A stretch of 57,768 bases of DNA from Candidatus Binatia bacterium (GTDB lineage Bacteria > Desulfobacterota > Binatia > Bin18). Within the stretch, counting starts at the first letter, position 1; every line of letters starts with the position of its first letter. A model generated the notes under the pieces. The model was not told the DNA's origin, did no database searches, and worked only from the letters and a program-made list of their open reading frames with translations. Location: assembly GCA_022824615.1 (NCBI GenBank), contig JAJDZM010000099.1, positions 1 through 57,768 of the forward strand, read 5' to 3'. The translations under genes and the position numbers were made by a program. Shown piece after piece: positions 1 to 8,405 of the stretch.

Positions 1-2
1 GT

Positions 3-2720
3 CAGATGCTGGAGGGCAAGCGGCCGCGCGCGCTGCCGACGACGAAACGGAGTGTGGTCTCCGGGCTCGAACCCCTGGTGATCGACGAAGACAAACGCCC
101 GATGCTGGTCGGTGAGCGCACAAACGTGATTGGCTCACGCAAATTCAAGCGGCTCATCCGCAACGGCGCGTTTGAAGAAGGTGCGGAAATCGGCCGTCGG
201 CAGGTGCGGGGCGGCGCTCATATCGTGGATGTGTGTCTGGCCGACCCGGACCGTGAAGAACTCGGCGACATGACCACCTTCCTGGATATTCTGGTGCGGA
301 AGATCAAAGTGCCTCTGATGATCGACTCGACTGACACTCGGGTCATTGAAGCCGCGCTCGAACGCTCTCAGGGCAAGGCGGTTATCAACTCCATCAACCT
401 GGAAGACGGCGAGGAGCGCTTTGCCCAGGTCGTGCCGCTCATCAAACGCTACGGCGCGGCGGTGGTGGTGGGCTGTATCGATGAAGACCCGGAACAGGGC
501 ATGGCGGTCACCCGGCAGCGGAAATTCGCCGTGGCCAAACGGAGCTGTGATCTGCTCATCCATAAATACGGTCTGGCCGCCGAAGATATTATTTTCGATC
601 CGCTGGTGTTTCCCCTTGGCACCGGTGACCGCAACTATATTGGCGCTGGCGAAGAGACGATTGAAGGCGTCCGGCTGATTAAACAAGCGCTACCGGCCTG
701 CAAGACCATCCTGGGTATCAGCAATGTGTCCTTTGGTCTCCCGCCGGCCGGTCGTGAGGTGTTGAACTCCGTGTTCCTCTACCACTGCGTCAAGGCAGGT
801 CTCGACCTGGCGATTGTGAACACGGAAAAGCTGGAACGCTACGCCTCGATTGCCGAAGAAGAAAAACGGCTCGCCAATGATCTGATTTACTGGCGCGGTG
901 AAAAGAGGGAACGCGCCCTCCAAACAGATAAAGCTGGGCACGTTTCCTCTTTGGACCCGGTCGCCGCCTTTGCCGCCCACTTCCGACAGAGAAAAGAAAG
1001 CACAATTCAGGATACGCGCGCCGACCTGCCGCTGGATGAACGGCTGGCACGGTATATCATAGAGGGCTCCAAAGACGGGCTGATCGACGACCTCAACACC
1101 GCCCTCGACGAGCGACCACCCCTGGACATTATCAACGGACCGCTCATGGCCGGCATGGATGAGGTCGGCCGCCTGTTTAATAACAACGAACTCATTGTGG
1201 CCGAGGTCCTGCAAAGCGCAGAGGCCATGAAGGCGGCCGTCGGTCATCTCGAACCCTTTATGGAGAAAAAGAGGCAACGTGTCCTCCAACAACATGAAAA
1301 TGCTGGACACGTTTCCTCTTTAACGGACGGTGGGCTCAAAGGCACGGTCATCCTGGCCACCGTCAAGGGCGATGTGCATGACATCGGCAAAAACCTGGTG
1401 GAGATCATCCTGTCAAACAACGGCTACCGGGTGATAAACCTCGGTATTAAAGTCGCGCCGGAAACCTTGATAGAAGCCGTACGTGAATATCAACCCGACC
1501 TAGTGGGCCTGTCCGGTCTGTTGGTTAAATCGGCCCAACAGATGGTGGTGACGGCCCAGGACCTCACAACGGCCCAGGTGAGCTGTCCCCTACTGGTTGG
1601 CGGGGCCGCGCTGACCCCGCGTTTTACTGCCAATAAAATTGCACCCGAGTACGGTGGTCTGGTCTGTTACGCGAACGATGCCATGCGCGGTCTGGACCTG
1701 GCCAACCAGATTATGGATGAAGACAAGCAGGCGGCGCTTCTTGTAGACCTTGAGAAAGAGCGAGAACGCTTGGCTCAACAGGAGCGGGCGCCAAAACAAG
1801 AAACAGCCGAAGCGCAGCGCGTCCAACCGGCCACGCTCCCACACGACCAGCCAGCTCCCCATCCGCCCGACCTGCGGCTGCATACGCTCGACGATTATGA
1901 CCTGGACGCGGTCTTCGCCTATCTCAACCCGACCATGCTGTACGGCAAGCACCTCGGGCTGAGAGGGAATCTTGAGACCTTATTAGCGCAGGGCAACGAA
2001 AAAGCGCTCGAGTTACACCGTCAGGTCGAAGCCGTGATGGATGAGGTGATTGCAAAAAAATTACTGCGCGCCCAGGCGGTGTATCAATTCTTTCCAGCCC
2101 GGGCCGAGGGCGATAGCCTGCGGCTGTATCGTGCCAACGGCAAAGATATTGCCGCAACGTTTCTCTTTCCCCGCCAGCAGCATGGCGAGGGCCTGTGTCT
2201 GAGTGACTTTGTGGCTCCGACGGGCAGCGGCAAGCAGGACTATATCGCGCTGTTCGCCGTGACCTGTGGCCACGGGGTCCGAGCACTCGCCGAACAGTAC
2301 CGCCAGACAGGCCGCTATCTCCAGTCCCATATCCTGCAAGCCCTGGCCATTGAGGGCGCGGAGGCATTTGCCGAGCTGCTCCATCAACGTCTGCGAGAGA
2401 TGTGGGGCTTTGCCGACCCGCCGGAGCTAACCATGCGGGATCGCTTCAAAGCCCGATACCGCGGTGTCCGGGTGAGTTTTGGCTATCCGGCCTGTCCACG
2501 CCTCGAAGACCAGGAACGCTTGTTTCAGCTGCTGCCCATCACCGCCTCAATCGGCGTCACGCTGACCGAAGGCTATATGATGGAGCCGGAAGCCTCGGTC
2601 TCGGCCCTCGTCTTCCATCACCCCCAAGCCAAATACTTCAACATTCTGGACGATGAGCTGGCCGCTTTCGAGCGGCGGCTGGCCGGGCGCGCAAACGATC
2701 TCAGCGCGGCGGCGCTGTAG
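3..2720 (+). CDS. metH: Cobalamin-dependent methionine synthase (5' end outside window)
   Basis: Transfers the methyl group of methyltetrahydrofolate through cobalamin to homocysteine, in the cytoplasm. The frame is open to the window edge, so the homocysteine-binding domain probably lies upstream; full enzymes are about 1200 residues. Counting from the first visible Met: pterin-binding domain about 30-290 (VGERTNVIGSRKF), B12 cap domain about 340-430, cobalamin domain about 450-590 with the B12-ligand motif DVHDIGKN and the GLSGLL/VGGAAL segments, and a C-terminal AdoMet reactivation domain about 640-890 ending in SVSALVFHHPQAKYF. Odd feature: the linkers before the cap domain and between the cap and B12 domains each contain an extra peptide of the type KR-R-LQ-AGHVSSL, encoded by two copies of a palindromic repeat (902-952 and 1268-1321). 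Both copies keep the frame and fall in inter-domain linkers, so the enzyme is probably active. Confidence 0.95.
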   Translation, partial: QMLEGKRPRALPTTKRSVVSGLEPLVIDEDKRPMLVGERTNVIGSRKFKRLIRNGAFEEGAEIGRRQVRGGAHIVDVCLADPDREELGDMTTFLDILVRKIKVPLMIDSTDTRVIEAALERSQGKAVINSINLEDGEERFAQVVPLIKRYGAAVVVGCIDEDPEQGMAVTRQRKFAVAKRSCDLLIHKYGLAAEDIIFDPLVFPLGTGDRNYIGAGEETIEGVRLIKQALPACKTILGISNVSFGLPPAGREVLNSVFLYHCVKAGLDLAIVNTEKLERYASIAEEEKRLANDLIYWRGEKRERALQTDKAGHVSSLDPVAAFAAHFRQRKESTIQDTRADLPLDERLARYIIEGSKDGLIDDLNTALDERPPLDIINGPLMAGMDEVGRLFNNNELIVAEVLQSAEAMKAAVGHLEPFMEKKRQRVLQQHENAGHVSSLTDGGLKGTVILATVKGDVHDIGKNLVEIILSNNGYRVINLGIKVAPETLIEAVREYQPDLVGLSGLLVKSAQQMVVTAQDLTTAQVSCPLLVGGAALTPRFTANKIAPEYGGLVCYANDAMRGLDLANQIMDEDKQAALLVDLEKERERLAQQERAPKQETAEAQRVQPATLPHDQPAPHPPDLRLHTLDDYDLDAVFAYLNPTMLYGKHLGLRGNLETLLAQGNEKALELHRQVEAVMDEVIAKKLLRAQAVYQFFPARAEGDSLRLYRANGKDIAATFLFPRQQHGEGLCLSDFVAPTGSGKQDYIALFAVTCGHGVRALAEQYRQTGRYLQSHILQALAIEGAEAFAELLHQRLREMWGFADPPELTMRDRFKARYRGVRVSFGYPACPRLEDQERLFQLLPITASIGVTLTEGYMMEPEASVSALVFHHPQAKYFNILDDELAAFERRLAGRANDLSAAAL
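902..952. repeat. Palindromic element A, copy 1, in frame in metH
   Basis: A 51-bp inverted repeat. The left arm at 902-918 pairs with the right arm at 936-952 over 17 positions with two mismatches, both compatible with G-U pairing; the spacer is 17 nt. Its length is a multiple of three and it is read as KRERALQTDKAGHVSSL within metH. The right arm (GGGCACGTTTCCTCTTT) is nearly identical to that of copy 2. Confidence 0.85.
1268..1321. repeat. Palindromic element A, copy 2, in frame in metH
   Basis: A 54-bp inverted repeat with 17-nt arms at 1268-1284 and 1305-1321 (one mismatch) and a 20-nt spacer. Read in the same phase as copy 1, it gives KRQRVLQQHENAGHVSSL, a second related peptide in the same protein, in the linker between the B12 cap and the cobalamin-binding domain. 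The frame and domain boundaries are undisturbed. Confidence 0.87.
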
Positions 2721-2808
2721 CTGGCTCCTCCAGGCTCGGTCGGGCCGGTAGTATCTCAGGGATGAAGTGCTGACTCAGCACGCTGAGAAAGGAAACTCGG
2801 GAATCATT

Positions 2809-3714
2809 ATGTCGGAACAGAACCGTCCAGTCTTTCAATCGGTCGAGACCGTCCAGGCAGCATTTGCCCGGCAGAATTATATTGCCGACCGGGCGCTCGC
2901 CCTGACCGTCAAGCTTGCCGCCGATCTGGAAAAGCCGCTGTTGCTCGAAGGGGAAGCCGGCGTGGGCAAGACAGAAGTTGCCAAAGTGCTGGCCAGCGTG
3001 CTCGATACGCCGCTGATCCGCTTGCAGTGCTACGAGGGGCTGGACGCGCAGACGACGCTGTACGAATGGAACTATGCCCGGCAAATCCTGCATATTCGCA
3101 TGGCCGAACAACAGCCGCAGGAGCGTCCGCTGCTGGAGCGCACCATCTTCAGTGACGAATTTCTGCTGAATCGTCCTTTGCTTGAAGCCATTCGTCACCC
3201 GGGTCCCCGGCCGGTCGTCCTTCTGATTGATGAGGTCGATCGCGCGGATGAAGAGTTTGAGGCCTTTCTCCTGGAAATCCTGTCCGACTTTCAGGTCAGC
3301 GTACCCGAGATCGGGACTTTTATCGCCAAGCAGCCGCCCTATGTTGTCCTGACCTCAAACCGGACCCGGGAACTGCACGAGGCCCTCAAACGGCGATGTC
3401 TCTACCTGTGGATCGACTACCCGGCGCCGGACAAAGAGCGTGAGATCATCCTGCGCCGGGTGCCGAGGATTCGGACGGTGTTGGCTGAGCGCATTGTCGC
3501 CGTGATGCAAACGTTGCGTCAGATAGACTTTTACAAACGCCCCGGTGTTGCCGAGAGTGTGGACTGGAGCCGAGCCCTACTCGGACTTGGGGTTGACGAG
3601 CTCCAAGCTGAAACCCTGGAGGACACTGCCGGGGTGATTCTGAAATATCATGACGATATTGAGCGACTACAGACCGTTGGGGCGGAGACCATCCTGAGGG
3701 GCGGTACGGAGTGA
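2809..3714 (+). CDS. MoxR-family AAA+ ATPase
   Basis: A 301-residue cytoplasmic ATPase of the MoxR/CoxD type. The Walker A loop is GEAGVGKTEVAK, Walker B is LLIDEVDRAD, and the sensor region is VLTSNRTRELHEALKRRC followed by a C-terminal lid. The start is the ATG of MSEQNRPVF, where homology begins; an upstream in-frame ATG at 2767 would add 14 unlikely residues. The stop overlaps the GTG start of the VWA gene by 4 nt, so the pair is translationally coupled. MoxR ATPases with a VWA partner usually act as chaperones that insert metal cofactors or activate enzyme complexes. CoxD/CoxE of carbon monoxide dehydrogenase is the closest pattern, but no molybdenum hydroxylase gene is in view, so the client is unknown. 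Confidence 0.88.
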   Translation: MSEQNRPVFQSVETVQAAFARQNYIADRALALTVKLAADLEKPLLLEGEAGVGKTEVAKVLASVLDTPLIRLQCYEGLDAQTTLYEWNYARQILHIRMAEQQPQERPLLERTIFSDEFLLNRPLLEAIRHPGPRPVVLLIDEVDRADEEFEAFLLEILSDFQVSVPEIGTFIAKQPPYVVLTSNRTRELHEALKRRCLYLWIDYPAPDKEREIILRRVPRIRTVLAERIVAVMQTLRQIDFYKRPGVAESVDWSRALLGLGVDELQAETLEDTAGVILKYHDDIERLQTVGAETILRGGTE

Positions 3715-4886
3715 GTAACAGTGGTCAGTGGTCAGTGGGGGACAGGCTGGTGGAAGACTCGCCTAACGCAGGAGCCTCGGCTGTGAGCACGCTGCCCGAG
3801 ACGCTGCTCGCGCGCACGCTTGAACTGTGTCGATTGGCCAAGGAGGCCGGGCTCGGTGTGACCCCGGGCCGGGTCATTGATGTCGTCCGTTCCCTGCGCA
3901 GCATTCAGGTTGTCCATGAGGACGAGTTCCGTCTCGCCTTGCGGACGAATCTGGCCAGTAGTCGAGCGGAAGAACGGCGATTTGAGCGGGTGTTCAACGC
4001 CTACTGGTACGGAGCAGCAGAGAACGAAGGCTACCGCCTGGGAGTACAGACCGAGTTACTCCGCGGCAACTTTGATCAGGGTCTCCAGGAGGCACACCAG
4101 GATATTATCGGCCAACTTGAAGACAGCAGCGCGCAGGAGACCCACCGAGACCTGAACCTGACGGCGCGCTGGGACGAGGAAGCACCACCCATCGCACAGA
4201 CCGTCCGTGCCCTGGCCAAGCGTCTCGCCACGCGCCCCAGCCGGCGTCTCAAACCGTCCCCACGCGGCCAGCGGATAGACCTGCGCCGCTCACTCCGGCG
4301 TAATATGCGGCACGGCATGGATATGCTGGAACTCGCCCGTGTCCACCGCCGCGTCCGCAAGACCCGCCTCGTCCTGCTGTGCGACGTGAGTGGGTCCATG
4401 GATGCGTTTAACCCATTTCTTTTGCAGCTCATGCTGAGGATTCAGAAGGAACTCAAGAATGCGCGCACAGTGGTTTTCAGCACGGCCGTCACCGAAATCA
4501 CGTCTGTATTGCGGCGGCGCTCTGTACAACACACCTTGCAGCAGGTTGGTGAGACGGTCCGCCACTGGTCCGGCGGCACGGATATCGGCGGGGCACTCAC
4601 CAGGCTGAACCGGAGCGTGCTGCGTGAAGGCTCGGCTCACTCAACGGTGGCCATCATTATCAGTGATGGGTACGACAGCGGCCGCACTGATATCATTGAG
4701 CGCGAGATGCGTACTCTGCGGCGACGCGTGCGCACCGTGGTCTGGATCAACCCCATGTACGGAGCCTCAAGCTTTGAACCGCGCGCCCAAGGCATGAAGG
4801 CCGCCCTGCCCTATATCGACCATTTTTTGCCGGCGTATAACGCCCAATCGTTGCAGGTGTTGGTGCGCGAACTGGCGCATGTCTGA
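3711..4886 (+). CDS. VWA-domain protein, CoxE-like
   Basis: A 391-residue partner of the upstream MoxR ATPase. The C-terminal half is a von Willebrand A domain with the MIDAS motif DVSGSM (about residue 224), a conserved SGGTDIGGAL threonine loop and IISDGYDSG. The N-terminal half is the helical, arginine-rich CoxE-type region. The start is a GTG overlapping the TGA of the ATPase gene. The first 23 or so codons carry a short GGTCAGT tandem (SGQWS) that looks inserted, and a second GTG at 3783 (VSTLPETLL) could be the original start. Likely role: metal-ion-dependent adaptor in enzyme maturation with the ATPase; the target is not shown by the context. Confidence 0.85.
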   Translation: MSNSGQWSVGDRLVEDSPNAGASAVSTLPETLLARTLELCRLAKEAGLGVTPGRVIDVVRSLRSIQVVHEDEFRLALRTNLASSRAEERRFERVFNAYWYGAAENEGYRLGVQTELLRGNFDQGLQEAHQDIIGQLEDSSAQETHRDLNLTARWDEEAPPIAQTVRALAKRLATRPSRRLKPSPRGQRIDLRRSLRRNMRHGMDMLELARVHRRVRKTRLVLLCDVSGSMDAFNPFLLQLMLRIQKELKNARTVVFSTAVTEITSVLRRRSVQHTLQQVGETVRHWSGGTDIGGALTRLNRSVLREGSAHSTVAIIISDGYDSGRTDIIEREMRTLRRRVRTVVWINPMYGASSFEPRAQGMKAALPYIDHFLPAYNAQSLQVLVRELAHV

Positions 4887-4997
4887 GGGGGCGAAGACTA
4901 TCGTATCGAGTAGCCAGTTCTCCCCGCCCGAGTAGATTCACTGTGGACAAGGCGTGAAAAAGGGAGTGCCATTTCTATCGCGGTGAGGAGTCTCTGC

Positions 4998-5162
4998 ATG
5001 TCGTCACGTCTCATCATTCCAGTGTCCGCAGTGCTCCTCTTATCCATCTTCGCACCTCGTGTCTGGGCGAGGCAAGCGCTGGAGAACCCGCAGCCAGACT
5101 CCTTCCAGAGCGGTATCGGGGTCATCTCCGGCTGGGCGTGTGACAAAGTTGCGGAGGGTTGA
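4998..5162 (+). pseudogene. Truncated secreted protein (signal peptide plus start of a conserved domain)
   Basis: A 54-codon reading frame preceded by a good ribosome site (GTGAGGAG, about 8 nt upstream). It begins with a Sec signal peptide (SAVLLLSIFAPRVWA) followed by ALENPQPDSFQSGIGVISGW and CDK, then a stop. I recall the motif LENP-P-SFQSGIG-ISGW-C as the start of a longer extracellular domain in proteins of uncultured deltaproteobacterial-type bacteria, so this is read as the 5' remnant of a bigger gene cut off after the first Cys. It could also be a genuine tiny secreted peptide. The rest of the 4887-5235 gap shows nothing else I can support. Confidence 0.5.
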
Positions 5163-5235
5163 GGCCGACAGGCGCGGCCCCGCCTGGCTAAGGTGATAGC
5201 CCGAGCCAATCTCGGAGACTGTCCTTTGCGAGAGG

Positions 5236-5643
5236 CTATTCAGAAGTGAGGGATTCTATCCGCAGACCCTCAATACGTCCGAAGTGATTGCTATTATTGG
5301 TGAGCATGGTCAGGCCGTGCCGGAGCGCCGTTGCCCCGATAAGCAAATCCATATCTCCAGGGAGACTGCCCGCCTGTCGCAGGCGGCTCCGTTCTTTCCC
5401 AAACAATCGACAGGTTTCCTCATCGAATCCAAGCACCGTGACCCATTGGAGGAAATCCTGAAGGTCTGCCTCTCTTTTCCTCGGGTCGCGTGACCCATAC
5501 AAGCCGTCATAGAGTTCGGCCAGCGTCACCACGGAAATCGCCAAGCTCTCGTTTTCAAGCGCATCAAGGCGTTTGACAATAGCTTGGCGCCCCCTGAAAT
5601 AATGGACTACCCAGTCTGTATCAATGAGATATTTGAGACTCAC
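5236..5643 (-). CDS. PIN-domain ribonuclease toxin (VapC-like)
   Basis: A 135-residue PIN domain. The acidic metal-binding residues are visible: YLIDTDWVV near the N terminus, TLAELYDGL (Glu), and GDMDLLIGATALRHG (Asp) towards the C terminus, followed by LTNNSNHF. Such proteins are endoribonucleases, often cutting tRNA or rRNA, held inactive by a cognate antitoxin. The start overlaps the stop of the upstream gene 5640-5924 by 4 nt, the usual antitoxin-then-toxin order. It is the first module of a toxin-antitoxin island that reaches 7507. Confidence 0.88.
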   Translation of the reverse strand: MSLKYLIDTDWVVHYFRGRQAIVKRLDALENESLAISVVTLAELYDGLYGSRDPRKREADLQDFLQWVTVLGFDEETCRLFGKERSRLRQAGSLPGDMDLLIGATALRHGLTMLTNNSNHFGRIEGLRIESLTSE

Positions 5644-5924
5644 AATTCCGGGGCCGGGCGGGAGGGACGCAAGCGCAGGGCGTACATTTCCTCAAGCATG
5701 GTGTCTGTATCCATGTCTTTCCACGCTCCGGCAGCGCGCCGAAACGCTTCTTTGCGCCCTTGTACGGATTCATGCTGGCCATTCGCTTCGGACGAGCGTT
5801 GCAGATAGACATCCACGGCTTCACGGAGCGCTGTAGAGAACTCCTTGCCGCTCTCAGCGGCGAGTGTATTCAACACTGCGAGGTCAGCCTCACTCAAACG
5901 AATACCGTGCGGGTCAACTGCCAT
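5640..5924 (-). CDS. VapB-type antitoxin
   Basis: A 94-residue partner of the PIN toxin, immediately upstream with a 4-nt overlap. The N-terminal part (GIRLSEADLAVLNTLAAESG, then KEFSTALREAVDVYLQR) fits a ribbon-helix-helix-like DNA-binding antitoxin. The C-terminal part is charged and likely wraps the toxin. Family assignment rests mainly on size and position; the sequence alone is only weakly diagnostic. Such antitoxins usually repress their own promoter, which would lie just upstream of 5924. Confidence 0.75.
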   Translation of the reverse strand: MAVDPHGIRLSEADLAVLNTLAAESGKEFSTALREAVDVYLQRSSEANGQHESVQGRKEAFRRAAGAWKDMDTDTMLEEMYALRLRPSRPAPEL

Positions 5925-6019
5925 ACTGTTTCCTTTATTCCGTCACTGTACCGTCAATCCCGACAGGCAGCAATATGCGCTACGTACCACCCGAGTTTTG
6001 GATAATACTCTCTCTGCTA

Positions 6020-6219
6020 TGTGAAGCGGTAGACGATTATCTCCAGACCTGTGAGAGGCTGAACCGTTCGCCCCAAGCACCGTTTTACGGTGATCTCCTT
6101 TTACACATCCCGCCGGAAATCCACGCCCGAATTGCCCAGGCGCTGAGGGGAGCGGCAAGAGCATCAGCGAGTGGGCGACGGAGACTTTCGTCCAAGCACT
6201 CCAGACGCAGTTGTCCTGA
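6020..6219 (+). pseudogene. HicB-family antitoxin remnant, frameshifted
   Basis: In one frame this reads CEAVDDYLQTCERLNRSP and then LLLHIPPEIHARIAQALRG. In the next frame it continues SGKSISEWATETFVQALQ and stops at 6217-6219. Joined, this is the C-terminal half of an HicB antitoxin: the linker EAVDDYL followed by the helix-turn-helix/RHH segment IPPE-HARIA...GKS-S-W. The shift sits at the G run around 6146-6151. The N-terminal HicB half and any HicA toxin are missing, so the gene is a remnant. A sequencing error at the G run could explain the shift but not the missing half. Confidence 0.65.
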
Positions 6220-6233
6220 GTAAAGACGCGGTA

Positions 6234-6272
6234 CAGCAGATGAGCCGGGCCCCTACTCTGAGGCTGTTCGGA
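6234..6272 (+). pseudogene. Remnant of a DUF433 antitoxin tail
   Basis: This stretch nearly repeats the 3' end of the intact DUF433 gene at about 7110-7147. Both encode QMSR-P-LRLF, and the DNA match covers about 36 nt with a handful of differences. It points to an older copy of the DUF433/DUF5615 module that was lost, or to recombination between two copies in this island. Confidence 0.5.
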
Positions 6273-6315
6273 GATACACCCTCCCTGCTATAAATGTACC
6301 TCAACCGTTAATGTC

Positions 6316-6660
6316 TCAATATCCAACCCGAGGCGCTTTTTTTCGACTAACCCCACTCTCCATTTCGACGAGTCCCAATGAGACGAGAAGGCTCAGGTCA
6401 TCAGCCACGTTCTTCACATTGCGCCCTGCTACTGTTGCCAGCGCTCGGATCGAGTCGGGCCGCTGGTCATGGATCGTCTTCAGTAGTTCTAAGCGTCTCG
6501 GGGTGAGCACCTTTCCCATTTCCTGTACGTCGGGGAAATATAACCACTCACTTTGAGCGCGTACCTGCTTGCCTGACTCTAGCTGCTGGAGAACTTCGGT
6601 AGCCTCATCGAAAATTGTTCCCGGCGGACGGACACCAATTTTGACGCGCTTGACTTTCAT
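6316..6660 (-). CDS. Winged-helix regulator, COG4190-like (orphan antitoxin)
   Basis: A 114-residue DNA-binding protein. The C-terminal half has a winged-helix pattern: LTPRRLELLKTIHDQRPDSI, ALATVAGRNVKNVADDLSLL and LGLVEME. The family is usually the second gene of a pair with a small toxin of the TumE/DUF6516 type. No such partner is visible upstream in the 186-nt gap 6661-6846, where I see no gene. It is therefore either a free-standing regulator or an antitoxin that has lost its toxin, which fits the decayed modules around it. Confidence 0.72.
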   Translation of the reverse strand: MKVKRVKIGVRPPGTIFDEATEVLQQLESGKQVRAQSEWLYFPDVQEMGKVLTPRRLELLKTIHDQRPDSIRALATVAGRNVKNVADDLSLLVSLGLVEMESGVSRKKAPRVGY

Positions 6661-6846
6661 ACCTCCCCCTTCATTTTTATTCCTTGTTTTTGTAGAGTAT
6701 CATTCCTTTATCCAGGTATCGCGGGGTCAGGTGAGTTTCGGGTATCCGATCCTGGCTACGTCTTGATAAACGGTAAGAGTTGGCTAGGATAGCGCTTGAG
6801 GAAAGACCGGGAAAGACCAACACGAAGGGGACGTTGAAACCTCACC

Positions 6847-7179
6847 ATGCCAGCGACAAGAAAAAAATCTACTTCACACTCCTACATAGAACGGAAAAAA
6901 GGGATATGCGGCGGTCGCCCTGTGATTAAGGGGACACGTTTTCCGGTGAGTTCAATTGCGATTCAGTATCAGCGTGGACTCTCGGCTGAAGATATTCTTC
7001 GTGACTATCCCCAGTTGTCTCCACCTCAAGTCTACGGAGCACTTGCCTACTATTTCGATCATCAAGCGGAAGTTGAGGCCGAAGTGACCCACATCCGGCA
7101 TAGAGAGCGGCAGATGAGCCGAGACCCTGCTCTGAGGCTGTTCAGGAATGACAAAACCCACTCTGTATCTGGACCATGA
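6847..7179 (+). CDS. DUF433 antitoxin
   Basis: A 110-residue protein with the DUF433 core: GGRPVIKGTRFPVSSIAIQY, GLSAEDILRDYPQLSPPQVY and ALAYYFDH. This is a helix-turn-helix-like DNA-binding domain typical of antitoxins paired with DUF5615 PIN-like toxins. The downstream gene overlaps it by 32 nt in another frame, indicating coupled expression. The last 12 or so residues after LRLFRN are encoded by the overlap and may not matter to function. Likely an autorepressor of the pair. Confidence 0.85.
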   Translation: MPATRKKSTSHSYIERKKGICGGRPVIKGTRFPVSSIAIQYQRGLSAEDILRDYPQLSPPQVYGALAYYFDHQAEVEAEVTHIRHRERQMSRDPALRLFRNDKTHSVSGP

Positions 7180-7507
7180 TGTCCATCTCTACTTCGCCGC
7201 TGCTCTTGAACGGCATGGGTATGAGGCACATAGCACCCAAGAGTTCAGCAACCAGTCCCTACCCGACGACGCACAGTTAGCTTTTGCCACAGAGCGGAAC
7301 TGGGCCTTATTGAGTTACAATACGAGCGACTTCTTCGAGATTCATCACAATTGGGTCCGGCAGGACAAAGCCCACGCGGGTATTATTCTCGCCTCCCAAT
7401 TCAATCCGAAGCGAACGTTCCGCCGTCTGCTCAATCTTCTTTTTCTTTCTACGCCCGATGACTTACGAAATCAGGTCGTTTTCCTCGGAGCGTGGCTTGA
7501 CATGTGA
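7148..7507 (+). CDS. DUF5615 PIN-like toxin
   Basis: A 119-residue PIN-like protein. Visible family marks are LYLDHDVHLYFAAALERHGY at the N terminus (acidic pair), DDAQLAFATERNWALLSYNT (Asp then LLSYNTSDF) and HAGIILASQ. DUF5615 proteins are predicted RNases of type II toxin-antitoxin systems and almost always follow a DUF433 gene, as here. The start lies inside the DUF433 gene. Function is inferred from family and neighbour. Confidence 0.85.
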   Translation: MTKPTLYLDHDVHLYFAAALERHGYEAHSTQEFSNQSLPDDAQLAFATERNWALLSYNTSDFFEIHHNWVRQDKAHAGIILASQFNPKRTFRRLLNLLFLSTPDDLRNQVVFLGAWLDM

Positions 7508-7596
7508 ACTCTGTCGGCATTCCTCTCTCGTCTCACCCTTGACAAACTCGACCCTGCCCGATTAGTCAAGTGGCAGTTTTTCCGAAGCGAGGGGAT

Positions 7597-8394
7597 ATGC
7601 CAACCAAGTATGTTGATGTTGACGGCTATGCGGTGCATTACTTTCACACTGGCCAGACAACGCTGCCACCGGTTGTGCCTGATGTCAGCAAGGGCCAGCT
7701 CTTTTTATACGTCCACGGGGCGGGCAGTAACGGCCACTTCGCCCATAAGATGCTGGATATGCTCTCGGCCGCCCACAGCCCGCTCGCCTTCGACTTTCCG
7801 GGCCACGGGCGTTCGAGCGGAACGGAAAGCCTCAAAAGCGTGGCCGCCTATAGCGACTTCACCTATAGTCTGTGGCAGGCCCTAGGTGTGCGTCCGGTGG
7901 TTATTATCGGCCATTCCATGGGCGGCGCCATTGCCATGGACTTGGCCCTGCGCCATGCGGATATGGTTGAGGGCGTTGCCCTGACTTGCACGGCGGCGCA
8001 GTTCAACATCTCGGATGAGCTTCTCGGCACCTGGCAGGCGGTGATGAAAGGCCGCCAGGGACAGCCTTTCACCAAGGTATCGTGCTCACCTCAGACGCCC
8101 CAGGAGATCGTTCAAGAAGGCTGGATGGAACAGATCAAGACCGACCCGCGCGTCCGCTACTTTGATTTGCTGGCCTGCCAGCAGGTTGACCTGAGGGCGC
8201 AGCTAGAACAGATCGACCGACCCACGCTGGTGCTGGCCGGAGCGGACGACGCCACCACGCCAGTTGCTCAGGCAGAAGAGTTGCGGGACCATATTCCGAA
8301 TGCACAACTGGCTGTCATTCCTGAGGCCGGACACTGGTTGCCACTCGAAAAACCGCAGGCCGCCTGCGATGCCATTCAGGCGTTCTTCAACTAG
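7597..8394 (+). CDS. Alpha/beta hydrolase
   Basis: A 265-residue hydrolase beginning at MPTKYVDVDG, chosen because GCGAGGGG sits just upstream; a GTG at 7570 would add nine residues. The oxyanion segment is YVHGAGSNG, the nucleophile elbow GHSMGGAIAM, the acid LAGADDATTP and the histidine EAGHWLPLEKP, so the full Ser-Asp-His triad is present. It opens a co-directional run of CoA-type genes (thiolase, DUF35, PHP, two dehydratases) with only 11 nt before the thiolase. A role in hydrolysing an ester or ring-cleavage product in the same pathway is plausible but not shown. Confidence 0.88.
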   Translation: MPTKYVDVDGYAVHYFHTGQTTLPPVVPDVSKGQLFLYVHGAGSNGHFAHKMLDMLSAAHSPLAFDFPGHGRSSGTESLKSVAAYSDFTYSLWQALGVRPVVIIGHSMGGAIAMDLALRHADMVEGVALTCTAAQFNISDELLGTWQAVMKGRQGQPFTKVSCSPQTPQEIVQEGWMEQIKTDPRVRYFDLLACQQVDLRAQLEQIDRPTLVLAGADDATTPVAQAEELRDHIPNAQLAVIPEAGHWLPLEKPQAACDAIQAFFN

Positions 8395-8405
8395 AGAGGA
8401 ATAGC

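Noticed and set aside
2809-4886. A carbon monoxide dehydrogenase locus
   Set aside because: Only the MoxR/VWA pair is present; the coxMSL structural genes are not in view, so the pair is kept as generic.
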